64,000 nt of DNA from Leeuwenhoekiella aequorea (GTDB taxonomy: Bacteria > Bacteroidota > Bacteroidia > Flavobacteriales > Flavobacteriaceae). The translations under genes were made by a program, and so were the position numbers. The notes beneath the pieces are model-generated. The model was given only the letters and a program-made list of their open reading frames with translations, did not search any database and was not told the origin of the DNA. Each line of letters opens with the position of its first letter. Position 1 is the stretch's first letter. Shown here piece by piece: positions 1 to 8,567 of the stretch. The stretch is from contig NZ_QOVM01000002.1 in NCBI RefSeq assembly GCF_004104375.1, positions 705,642-769,641 on the forward strand, read 5' to 3'.

Positions 1-200
1 ACTCTTAAAGATTCAGGCATAGGGCCTGAAAATTGTTTTGATAATTCAGAAAGCGTATAATAAGCTTGGTAATTTTGAGATAATAGCGCCTTATATTGAT
101 CTAATGTTATACTATGATCCAGTATATATTTTGCAAGGTTATCAGCTTCTGTTTCTTTATGAAGCGTTGCCGTCCTTGTCTTTAAATGTTGTAAAATCAT
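1..200 (-). CDS. heme oxygenase, biliverdin-producing (N-terminal part only)
   Basis: This partial gene starts at an ATG (198-200) that lies inside the end of the upstream response regulator gene; the two overlap by 44 bases in different frames. The 66 visible residues begin MILQHLKTRTATLHKETEAD. This matches the start of bacterial heme oxygenases, in which a helix with the sequence xxLHxxxE carries the proximal heme-binding His (here H14), followed by a second helix (LDQYKALLSQNYQAYY). Heme oxygenase opens heme to biliverdin, the chromophore of bacteriophytochromes, and the gene is the last visible one of the phytochrome operon. The identification rests on 66 residues plus context; the C-terminal part lies outside the window. 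Confidence 0.8.
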   Translation of the reverse strand, partial: MILQHLKTRTATLHKETEADNLAKYILDHSITLDQYKALLSQNYQAYYTLSELSKQFSGPMPESLR

Positions 201-744
201 ATCCTAATTTAAGGCGTTTTAAGTCTTCCTGTATTTTGTTCATTCCGTCTCGATGAGACATATTTTCTCTGGAAAAATTTTCTAAAAAAAGCTCGATATC
301 ACTTACTAACTTTTTACTCTCCAAAATACGTTTGCGTACTGGATTTATATAAGGTCCGTTGTTACTTATCGCTTTAAGATAAGGCTCAATACGCTTATGT
401 AAGGTACTTATATTCTTCTTCAAGATGTAGCCAGAAGCACCATTGAGTATAGTATCTGCTGCAAGCTCTTCATCATTGATAGTACCTGTAATAAATATAA
501 ATGTAACCGAAGGAGCTACCTCCTGAGCTAACTCTAATATATCTAAACCTGTACAAGTAGGTAAATTATAATCAGATAGAATAAGGTCTGGCTTTAAATT
601 AGATAAAGCCAATTTAAAATCTCTCAAATTATTACATACTGAAATAGTAGCGTTTTCAGCAATTTTTGAAATTTCTCGTTTGATCAAAGTGCTATCACTA
701 GGATTGTCTTCAACCATTAAAATCTGTAAAGGTTCTTTAATCAT
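157..744 (-). CDS. response regulator, receiver domain with C-terminal helical extension
   Basis: This cytoplasmic receiver protein has about 195 residues when started at the ATG at 744, just downstream of the previous gene's stop; an upstream in-frame TTG at 762 would overlap that gene. The receiver domain is intact: acidic pair in VEDN, phospho-acceptor D58 in LSDYNLP, Thr in FITGT and Lys in ILKKN. After about residue 125 there is a 70-residue, mostly helical tail without a recognisable DNA-binding or enzymatic domain. It lies between a second receiver gene and heme oxygenase in the phytochrome operon, so it probably takes phosphate from the phytochrome kinase or from the CheB/CheR kinase. 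The output is unknown. Confidence 0.85.
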   Translation of the reverse strand: MIKEPLQILMVEDNPSDSTLIKREISKIAENATISVCNNLRDFKLALSNLKPDLILSDYNLPTCTGLDILELAQEVAPSVTFIFITGTINDEELAADTILNGASGYILKKNISTLHKRIEPYLKAISNNGPYINPVRKRILESKKLVSDIELFLENFSRENMSHRDGMNKIQEDLKRLKLGYDFTTFKDKDGNAS

Positions 745-745
745 C

Positions 746-1156
746 TTATTTATTATATACAATCCAATATTCTATTAAAACAGGCAAGGTTTTGCTTAAT
801 TCCAAATAGCTTTTAGGCTTTTCTAAAAAACTATTTGCACCTATCTCATACGCTTCTTTAATATCTTTTTTTAAATCTGAAGATGAGAAAATAACGACAG
901 GAATATTTAAATATTCCTTATAAGCCCTAAATCTTTTTAAAATCTCAAGTCCATCTAATTTTGGTATTTTAATGTCAAGCAAAATTAATTTGGGTAATGC
1001 TAACTTAAAACTTTCACTCTCTAAGTAACTTATAGCCTCTTCCCCATCGCAAATGTGCATCAGATTATATTCTGGAATATGCTTCTTAAATATACGTTTC
1101 ATTAACGCTACATCTCGTGGGTTATCTTCTATAGAAAGAATGTGATTTGAATACAC
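746..1156 (-). CDS. single-domain response regulator, Rcp1-like (phytochrome partner)
   Basis: This 136-residue protein is a receiver domain only, with phospho-acceptor D61 (LLDIKIP), SSS in the Thr/Ser position and Lys in FLEKP. The form, with a longer loop (YLESESFKLALPKLILLD) and short C-terminal tail, is that of Rcp1-type regulators that partner cyanobacterial and bacterial phytochromes. The start is GTG at 1154-1156. It follows the phytochrome gene by 12 bases and is followed at once by another receiver gene, so co-transcription is very likely. It has no output domain, so it presumably acts by protein contact or as a phosphate shuttle. Confidence 0.9.
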   Translation of the reverse strand: MYSNHILSIEDNPRDVALMKRIFKKHIPEYNLMHICDGEEAISYLESESFKLALPKLILLDIKIPKLDGLEILKRFRAYKEYLNIPVVIFSSSDLKKDIKEAYEIGANSFLEKPKSYLELSKTLPVLIEYWIVYNK

Positions 1157-1168
1157 TTAATAAAAATT

Positions 1169-3382
1169 TTATCCTAAATTAAAGAAAAAAGTACTTCCTT
1201 CATTAATCGCACTCTTTACAGTAATAATTCCAGAATGTTTTTTAACAATACGAGCTACGATGGCCAGGCCTATGCCAGAACCTTCATACTCCTCACCTAC
1301 TAAGCGATTAAAGAGTTTAAATATGCGATGCTCGTGCTTTTGATCAAATCCTATCCCGTTATCCTTAACATAGTAAAATAGATCTCCATTTAATAATGTA
1401 GAGCCTACTTCAATATACGGTTCCTCAGCTTTCCCGGTGTATTTAATTGCATTTGTAAGCAGATTCTGCATTAACTGAGTAACCATTTTAGCATCCCCGT
1501 TAAGCATTGGCATATTAGCGTCAATAGTAATCTTAAGCTTAGGATGGTTTAGCCTAACATTTAAGAAATCTAGGATATCATTTGTAATTTTAGCGAGATC
1601 AAATGGTGCCCGTTCAGTTTCATATTGGGTTACTTTTGAAAATTCTAAGATATTATCAATAAGCTGATTCATATTACTGGCAGAATCTAAAATAGTCTCA
1701 ATAGCAGATTTACCAAAGTCATCTAACTCTTCATAATAATCTTCTTTAAGAATCTGTGTAAAACCATCTATTCCTCTTAACGGGGCTCTTAAATCGTGTG
1801 CAACACTATAACTGAAGGTTTCTAAATCTTCGTAAGCAATAGTAAGTTTATTATTTAAGGTTTTTACTTCCTCGTACTTCTTTAAAATTATTTCAGAAAT
1901 ATTTTGACGCAATACGCTTGCAGCTTCTACTTCATAATCCTGCCAGGGTTCTGATTTTTTCTCTTGAGAAACAGACCACTTTTCAAAAGACTTACGTGGC
2001 GAAATTCTGAAGTTTTTCTCATTAGTAAATGACTTATCTGGATTTCCTGCCCAATTTACTGTGCTTTTCTTTTCTGGTTTAAACCAGATTAGACAATCAT
2101 CTTTGAATTTTGAAATAAAAACACACAATACACCTGAAGCCTTTCTAATCAAATCCTTATCACAGTCTAAATCTAAAATAAACTCGTTTGACTGAAATAA
2201 ATTTTGAGTTGAGCGTTTTTTAATCTCTGAAATGAATTTAAAGATATCTCTTTCTTCTGGGGCATCTCCCAGACGATATACGATATCATCAATGTATAAA
2301 GCAGCCCCGCTGGCATCATTGAGATCGAGAAGATTCATATCTCCTTTAACTAAGCCTTCACTTATATCCCAATTTTCACTTATCTGTTTCATTAGCGTAT
2401 TACGCAAATTTGCAGACTCGTTCACTTTCTCAAGTAACGTATTTGTAGTTGATAATAAAAGTTGACTCGAGAACACCTGCGTCAGAAACTTACAAGATTG
2501 ACGCTCGTAATAGTTAACAAACTTAGGCGTATAATGATGACAAGCTATTAATCCCCAAAGCGTACCCTTAAATATTATTGCCGCAGTGAGTGATGCACCT
2601 ACATTCATATTTTGCAAGTACTCTATATGAATAGGTGACGTTCCTCTAAGCTCACTTAGAGTTAAATCTACAGGATTATTGCGCTCTACACCCTGATGTG
2701 CTAAAATAGATACAGGCGCTTCATTTACATCTGAAATGATGCGTACACCTTGTTTTAAAAATAGATCGCGAGCTTGTTTAGGAATATCACTTGCTGGGTA
2801 CCTCAGACCCAACCAGGTTTCCATTCCCTGATCGCGAGCTTCAGAAATAACAATGCCATCCCAGTTCTCATCAAACTTATAGATCATAACTCGGTTATAA
2901 TCGTAGAGTTTCTTTATAAGATCTACCGCAACATCACACATTTGCTGCTCGTTATTTTGCTCGCTGAGTCTCGTAACAACTTCTGAGAGCTGAATTTGAT
3001 AATCAAAAGCGTTTTGCGACTCTTGAAAATTCTCGAACTCCAACAAGATAGAATTACCTGTTTTATGGGCAATTAATAAAATATCTTCATTGTTTAAATG
3101 CAGGCGTACCGGAGAAAGCTTTACGTGATTTGTTGCATTTTCTAAATCATTAATAAGGTGGTCTTCAACAAGAGATTCTAGTGAAGAACCTAGTAACTCA
3201 CTAATAGATTTATTAAATAAGGTGTCTATATTTTCACTACAATAGGTTATTTCTAATGTAGTAGCATCACAAACCAGTAAGTAGCCGTGGCTTTGTATTT
3301 TGCCTATTATATGTATAGGTTCTTTATCACAATCGATAAGCTTTAAATCTTCAGGATATAATTCTGATGAACCCTCTTTCAT
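1169..3382 (-). CDS. bphP: bacteriophytochrome sensor histidine kinase
   Basis: A 737-residue red/far-red light sensor. The domains in order are PAS (about 15-110), GAF (about 140-310), PHY (about 325-500), HisKA (about 515-585) and HATPase (about 625-737). The biliverdin-attaching residue is C18 in the motif DCDKEPIHI, as in bacteriophytochromes rather than plant-type phytochromes. The GAF domain has PASDIP (196-201) and GLIACHH (277-283), both chromophore-pocket motifs, and the PHY tongue has PRKSF (462-466), the PRxSF signature. Kinase residues are H529 (AHDLRAP), N644 (LLTNAIKYT), DNGIG (674-678) and GSGIGLAI (701-708). It contains every element needed for light-regulated autophosphorylation. 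It starts one base after the upstream kinase gene's stop codon and is followed by two receiver genes and heme oxygenase. Confidence 0.96.
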   Translation of the reverse strand: MKEGSSELYPEDLKLIDCDKEPIHIIGKIQSHGYLLVCDATTLEITYCSENIDTLFNKSISELLGSSLESLVEDHLINDLENATNHVKLSPVRLHLNNEDILLIAHKTGNSILLEFENFQESQNAFDYQIQLSEVVTRLSEQNNEQQMCDVAVDLIKKLYDYNRVMIYKFDENWDGIVISEARDQGMETWLGLRYPASDIPKQARDLFLKQGVRIISDVNEAPVSILAHQGVERNNPVDLTLSELRGTSPIHIEYLQNMNVGASLTAAIIFKGTLWGLIACHHYTPKFVNYYERQSCKFLTQVFSSQLLLSTTNTLLEKVNESANLRNTLMKQISENWDISEGLVKGDMNLLDLNDASGAALYIDDIVYRLGDAPEERDIFKFISEIKKRSTQNLFQSNEFILDLDCDKDLIRKASGVLCVFISKFKDDCLIWFKPEKKSTVNWAGNPDKSFTNEKNFRISPRKSFEKWSVSQEKKSEPWQDYEVEAASVLRQNISEIILKKYEEVKTLNNKLTIAYEDLETFSYSVAHDLRAPLRGIDGFTQILKEDYYEELDDFGKSAIETILDSASNMNQLIDNILEFSKVTQYETERAPFDLAKITNDILDFLNVRLNHPKLKITIDANMPMLNGDAKMVTQLMQNLLTNAIKYTGKAEEPYIEVGSTLLNGDLFYYVKDNGIGFDQKHEHRIFKLFNRLVGEEYEGSGIGLAIVARIVKKHSGIITVKSAINEGSTFFFNLG

Positions 3383-3383
3383 A

Positions 3384-6300
3384 TTAAAGTTTTATTTTAA
3401 AATAAAAAGTACTTCCATCGCCAAATTGTGAATCAACCCAAATATGACCATCATGAAGCTTAACAATTTTCTTACAGTGGGCAAGTCCTACACCGGTGCC
3501 TTCATAGCGTTCTTCCGTAGGCACTCTTCCAAAAATCTTAAATATACTTTCTAGATCATCTTCTTTAATTCCGATCCCATTATCGGTAATTGCAAATGTT
3601 TGATATTCTTCATCAGCAAATGTGGAAATACGAATACTGGGTTTCCTATCTTTCTTTCGGTATTTAAGCGCATTACTTATCAAGTTCTGAAACAGCAGTC
3701 GCAACTCGGTCTCATAAGCCATAACTTTAGGCATTTTCCCGACGCTAACTGTGGCATCTGCCTCCCGAATACTTTTATTTAAATCATATTTTACAACCTC
3801 AAGCAACTCATTTACATCAACACGAGTTTTCTTTAAGTCTTCACCTATTCTACTATGTTCTAAGAGTGCTTTAATCTGCTCGGCCATTCTTCCGGAAGCT
3901 TCATGAATATAACCTAGGTACTCTATTCCCTTTTCATTAAGATTTTCACTATACTTTTTTAGTATAAAATCACTACTAAAACGTATAGTAGCTAGAGGTT
4001 CTTGAAGATCATGAGAACATATAGAGACAAATTGCTCTAAATCTGTGTTTGTGCGAAGCAAATCTTCCTTTTGACGCATAAGTTCGGCTTGAGTCTGCTT
4101 AAGTTCTGTAACTTCCATAAGTGTACAGCGATAGAGTGTTTCACTCTCATCAAAGTTGCTTAGCGCGTCAGCATTGAATATAATTTCTATACGCTCCCCA
4201 TTCAAATTTTCTAAAGTAAGTTCTTCCGTAGAAACTTTACCTTCCTCTTTTAGTTTTTTATGAATACGTATTCCTTTTAATTTACTTTCATTAGAATAGT
4301 AATCAAAAATCGAAGAACCTATAACTTGACTTTTCTTTTCAAAACCCAGCGTATTAATAAACAACTTATTACATTCTGTAATTAAGCCTGTATCTGCATT
4401 TAGGCTTACGTGCATTACAGGATCATCTTCATAAAAGGCTTTAAATTTTTCCTCGCTCTTACGCAGTTTTGCTTGTGATTTTTCAATTTTAGTAATATCA
4501 ATAAATGAAATTACCACTCCTTCAATTTTTTCACCATGATTAATAAATGGAGAGATCCTTTTTATGAAATGTCTACCCGATTTACTAATAATTCGTTTTT
4601 CAAAAACGGTTCCCGATTTCATTACATTTCGAGCATTATCTGCCAACGTACGCTCATTGGATATACTGAAACTAGACACAAAATTCTCAATCGGTCGCCC
4701 AATATCGTGCTTCATCAAATGAAAATGCTCCCGAATTGCCGGAGTAAATTTTCGAATAATTAGATTTTGATCTAAAAACACTGTGCCTATACGCGTACTA
4801 TCAAGAAGGTTATCCATATCAGCATTAAGCATAGCCAGATCTTCCATCTTTTCAATATGCTCGGCGTTGATAGAGTGTAACTCTTCATTTACACTTTGCA
4901 GCTCTTCATTAGTACTTTGTAACTCTTCATTAGAAGCTAGTAATTCTTCGTTAGAAGCCTGTAATTCTTCGTTACTTGTTTCTGCTTCTTCTAAGGCATT
5001 ACTTAATTCGTACTGGGTTTCTTTTAATTCTTCCTCAAGACTAGCAATACGTTCTTGAGCACTTTTTGTTATATCGGCGCGCTCTACAACCACACCTTTA
5101 AGGCTGGTTTTATCTTGCTTAATGAATGTTACAATAAAATTAAAAATCTCTGTTTTTCCAGATTCAACAGGTTTTACCAGAACATCAATTACCGCATTTA
5201 AATTACCTTCATCATCTATTAATTCTACCTCTTTGTAAAAAACGGTTTTTTGTTTACGTGCAGCTTTACGTACTGCATTACGTACTACCACAGAAAGTTC
5301 AGGAGCAATCATACTCATAAGATCTGTCGTAAAACCTTCACTGGGCAACTGGGCATATAAATTAAATGCACCCATTGCCTCAATAATTTTAAAATCTGCG
5401 TTTATATAAATACTAGCCGCACCGTATTGTTGTAAAATAGCAGTACTTATCTCGGTACGTAAATAATCTGCTGACATACTTTTTTTGCTACTTGATTTTT
5501 TCAAATCTGCTATTTGACTTTTAAATGCGTTACGTTCTGCGGAAGAGCTTAGTATTTCAGTTCTTAACCGTAATGGGGCTTCTAGATTTCTATAGATATT
5601 CCACTTTCTATTAATATCTTCAAATGAATCTGCATGCTCGCCTAACGATTCACTTGTACCTAATATTAATACTCCACTTTCTTTGAGTGCATAGTGCAAA
5701 ATATGAATAACTTTTGCCTGTACACTACTTTGCAAGTATATAAGTAGGTTACGACACATCACCATATCCATATTTTTAAATGGTGGGTCGTTAGTTATAT
5801 TGTGATTGGAGTAGATTACCGACTTTCTAAGAGAATCCTTAACGGTATAATTCTCTTCTTCTTTTATAAAATACTTAGCAATTCGAGCGTCTGAAATATC
5901 GCCAAGTGCATTTTTTGAGTATTTACTTCTTCCGGCTATTTCCAAGTGATCACTTGAAATATCTGTAGCAAAAATTTTAAGACTAAGATCTTTACCTTGT
6001 TTATCTATTTCATCTAATATTAGAATACCTAAAGAAAAAGGTTCTTCTCCGGTACTACATCCTACATCCCAAACCTTAATAACTTCGCCATTAGGTTTTT
6101 CAGTCACCATTTTAGGAATGACTTCATTCTCTAAAATTTCCCAAACACGCTGGTCTCTAAAGAATTTGGTAACTCCTATAAGAAACTCTTTATATAATAC
6201 CTCAACCTCTTTTCTGTTGTTTTTTAAATACGTGTAGTAAGCTTCTAACGAATTTAATTTTAAAACACGTACCCGTCGACCTATCCTTCTTAAAAGTGTG

Positions 6301-7004
6301 GGGCGTTTATATAAACTAAAATCGAGATCTGTGTGTATTTTTAATACCGTTAAAATATCTTTTAATAAGTTCTCATCGTACTGATAAGATCCCGCATCAA
6401 AATCTAAATTACTCTGCGCTTCAAAATAATTTGACAATTCATCGCTCATACGTTCTACAGGAACAACATAATCAACCAATCCGGTTTTAATTGCATTGCG
6501 CGGCATACCATCAAATTTTGCCTGCTCAGGTTGTTGAACCATTACCACGCCCCCTTTCTCTTTTATAGAACGTATTCCTCGCGAACCGTCACTTCCTGTT
6601 CCGCTTAAAATAATACCCGCACATAAATCACCTGCAGTCTCAGCCATCGATTCAAAAAATAAATCAATTGGGAGATTTAAGGTCTTATCTGTAGGTTTTG
6701 CTAAGAGCTTAAAACGACGCTCTTCTATGATCAGATTTTTAGTAGGTGGTATTAAATAAATACTGTTTGCCTGTATTTCTGCACCATCCTCAATAATTCG
6801 TATTGGAATTTTAGTGTTTTTACTTAATAATTCTGCCATCAAACTTTTATGGTCTGGAGACAGATGTTGCACCACAATAAATGTGTACAAAGAAGATGTG
6901 GGAACATTATCAAAAAACTCGTTAAGTGCCTGAAGTCCGCCTGCACTAGCACCTATACCAACGATTATGTGCTTTGCATTTTGGGTAATTGTATCTATAG
7001 TCAC
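3384..7004 (-). CDS. CheB methylesterase-CheR methyltransferase-PAS-histidine kinase fusion
   Basis: This 1206-residue multidomain signalling protein begins with a CheB-type methylesterase domain (about 10-190) that has the Ser-His-Asp triad S20, H47 and D139 but no receiver in front of it. A CheR methyltransferase follows (about 205-480) with the SAM motif VWDVGCSTGEEPFS at 311-324. Next come a long coiled coil (about 650-760, repeats of SNEELQ/TNEELQ), two PAS domains (about 765-970) and a histidine kinase with the H-box SICSHDLQEPL (His near 998), NLISNALKY, DNGIGI and YEGTGVGLA. The start is a GTG at 7002-7004 with no in-frame ATG upstream. It is probably the first gene of the phytochrome operon. 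The family occurs outside chemotaxis operons, and its methylation target is unknown. Confidence 0.93.
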   Translation of the reverse strand: MTIDTITQNAKHIIVGIGASAGGLQALNEFFDNVPTSSLYTFIVVQHLSPDHKSLMAELLSKNTKIPIRIIEDGAEIQANSIYLIPPTKNLIIEERRFKLLAKPTDKTLNLPIDLFFESMAETAGDLCAGIILSGTGSDGSRGIRSIKEKGGVVMVQQPEQAKFDGMPRNAIKTGLVDYVVPVERMSDELSNYFEAQSNLDFDAGSYQYDENLLKDILTVLKIHTDLDFSLYKRPTLLRRIGRRVRVLKLNSLEAYYTYLKNNRKEVEVLYKEFLIGVTKFFRDQRVWEILENEVIPKMVTEKPNGEVIKVWDVGCSTGEEPFSLGILILDEIDKQGKDLSLKIFATDISSDHLEIAGRSKYSKNALGDISDARIAKYFIKEEENYTVKDSLRKSVIYSNHNITNDPPFKNMDMVMCRNLLIYLQSSVQAKVIHILHYALKESGVLILGTSESLGEHADSFEDINRKWNIYRNLEAPLRLRTEILSSSAERNAFKSQIADLKKSSSKKSMSADYLRTEISTAILQQYGAASIYINADFKIIEAMGAFNLYAQLPSEGFTTDLMSMIAPELSVVVRNAVRKAARKQKTVFYKEVELIDDEGNLNAVIDVLVKPVESGKTEIFNFIVTFIKQDKTSLKGVVVERADITKSAQERIASLEEELKETQYELSNALEEAETSNEELQASNEELLASNEELQSTNEELQSVNEELHSINAEHIEKMEDLAMLNADMDNLLDSTRIGTVFLDQNLIIRKFTPAIREHFHLMKHDIGRPIENFVSSFSISNERTLADNARNVMKSGTVFEKRIISKSGRHFIKRISPFINHGEKIEGVVISFIDITKIEKSQAKLRKSEEKFKAFYEDDPVMHVSLNADTGLITECNKLFINTLGFEKKSQVIGSSIFDYYSNESKLKGIRIHKKLKEEGKVSTEELTLENLNGERIEIIFNADALSNFDESETLYRCTLMEVTELKQTQAELMRQKEDLLRTNTDLEQFVSICSHDLQEPLATIRFSSDFILKKYSENLNEKGIEYLGYIHEASGRMAEQIKALLEHSRIGEDLKKTRVDVNELLEVVKYDLNKSIREADATVSVGKMPKVMAYETELRLLFQNLISNALKYRKKDRKPSIRISTFADEEYQTFAITDNGIGIKEDDLESIFKIFGRVPTEERYEGTGVGLAHCKKIVKLHDGHIWVDSQFGDGSTFYFKIKL

Positions 7005-7221
7005 AAAGTTATTTTGAATAGTTAGTTTCTTTTAAATGCCTGATTTATTATTAAAAATAATAAACTAGATGAGAATGAATCAAAATTACAATATCTATAG
7101 ATATGAATTTAACGTGATGTTAAATTTTAAGAAATCCTTAAGTATTGTATTACTTATAATAATTATTAATTACGATATTTAGATAATTTCAAGCTTTGAA
7201 AATCCTCAATCTTGAGTCAAT

Positions 7222-7247
7222 AAAAAAAGCACCGTTACCGGCGCCTT
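7222..7247 (-). terminator. Rho-independent terminator after the ketoacyl synthase gene
   Basis: Read on the minus strand, an 8-bp stem (AAGGCGCC paired with GGTGCTTT, two G-T wobbles) with a 6-base loop is followed by a T-run. It lies 22 bases after the stop of the minus-strand ketoacyl synthase gene. The remaining DNA up to 7004 (about 215 bases, very AT-rich) should hold the promoter of the phytochrome operon, but I cannot pick a convincing -33/-7 pair. Confidence 0.7.
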
Positions 7248-7268
7248 ATAATATAAGTATTTTTATAA

Positions 7269-8351
7269 CTAATAATTATAAACTACGGCATTAATATTCA
7301 TACCGGCACCAACAGATGCAAAAACAATACAATCTCCTGGATTGATTGTATGTCCCTCTACTTTAGCCTTTAAAATAAGATCTAATAACGTTGGAACTGT
7401 AGCTACAGATGAATTGCCCAACCAAGAAATAATCATAGGCATCACTTTTTCAGGAACTTCATCAACTTCGTAAAGTTTATATAATCTTTCAATTATAGCA
7501 TCATCCATTTTACCATTTGCCTGATGTATAAGTACTTTATTTACATCACTAATGTCTTTTCCTGCCTTATCTAAGCAGGCCTTTATAGAAGTAGGAACAG
7601 TCTCTAATGCATATTGATACAATCTGCGACCATTCATTTTTAAATACAGATCGTCTTTGTTAGCATCGGTTTTATTATAAGAGCAGCCCATAGTAAGCAT
7701 TTCTGCATATCTATATGTATCAGAACGTGTTTTATGAGCTAATATCCCCACTGGAGATTCACTCTCAAAAGCTTCTACAATAGTTGCACCAGCACCATCT
7801 GCGTAGATCATACTATCTCTATCATGTGCATCAATAATTCTAGAAATGGTTTCAGTACCTATTACCAGAATTTTTTTTGCATCTCCAGATTTTATAAAAT
7901 AATCTGCCTGAATCATTCCCTGCAACCATCCCGGACACCCAAAAGGTAAATCATAGGCAACACACTCAGGGTTTTCAATTCTAAGCTTATATTTTACTCG
8001 TGCTGCAAGTGCAGGAACCATATCACTACGATTTGATCCATGTTTTACATCTCCAAAATTGTGTGCAACGATTATATAATCTAAAGTCTCAGCATCTATC
8101 GCTGCATCCTCAATAGCCTCTTTTGCTGAAAAATATGCAATATCAGATGCTACTAAATCATCAGATACGTATCGCCTTTCGGCAATAGTCGTGATTTCTT
8201 CAAATTTTTCAATTATATAATTATTGTCCCTAGCAACCGGATTTCCATTGGATTCATAAAATTCATGATTTAAAAAATCACTATTCTTTATGCGTCTTTC
8301 AGGTATGTAATTTCCTGTACCTGTAATCGTACTGTATATTTTCTTTGTCAT
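7269..8351 (-). CDS. 3-oxoacyl-ACP synthase III (FabH/thiolase superfamily) protein
   Basis: A 360-residue ketoacyl synthase of the FabH-like type, the usual length for this family. The Cys-His-Asn triad is visible: C139 in DLPFGCPGWLQG, H276 in VLIHQANGK and N313 in WLGNSSVATVP. The C-terminal glycine-rich FASVGAGMN is typical. It would condense an acyl-CoA starter with malonyl-ACP or a related unit. It stands alone (own terminator, 216-base upstream gap) rather than in a fatty-acid gene cluster, so it may be an accessory synthase and not the housekeeping FabH. Substrate specificity cannot be read from the sequence. Confidence 0.88.
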   Translation of the reverse strand: MTKKIYSTITGTGNYIPERRIKNSDFLNHEFYESNGNPVARDNNYIIEKFEEITTIAERRYVSDDLVASDIAYFSAKEAIEDAAIDAETLDYIIVAHNFGDVKHGSNRSDMVPALAARVKYKLRIENPECVAYDLPFGCPGWLQGMIQADYFIKSGDAKKILVIGTETISRIIDAHDRDSMIYADGAGATIVEAFESESPVGILAHKTRSDTYRYAEMLTMGCSYNKTDANKDDLYLKMNGRRLYQYALETVPTSIKACLDKAGKDISDVNKVLIHQANGKMDDAIIERLYKLYEVDEVPEKVMPMIISWLGNSSVATVPTLLDLILKAKVEGHTINPGDCIVFASVGAGMNINAVVYNY

Positions 8352-8567
8352 AAAATCCTGCTTTTAGTCGCAGCTTTTAACTCTAGTTTACATTTAAAAT
8401 TGATCGTAATTTAACATAATGGGGGTAAAATACAATCTTATTATTTAATTGAGTCCTTAGGACATTATTTAATACTATGTTCAAAACCCATCATAAAATC
8501 AAAAACTATTAATTATCAATCAGTTATAAATAAAAAATAAATACTTTCGATCAATTATTCGTGTTTG

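Noticed and set aside
38..256. 72-residue plus-strand open frame at the left edge
   Set aside because: It is the antisense of the response regulator and heme oxygenase genes, both of which have strong family matches.
4783..5058. 91-residue Ser-rich plus-strand frame inside the CheB/CheR kinase gene
   Set aside because: Its repeats are the complement of the SNEELQ coiled-coil repeats of the real protein.
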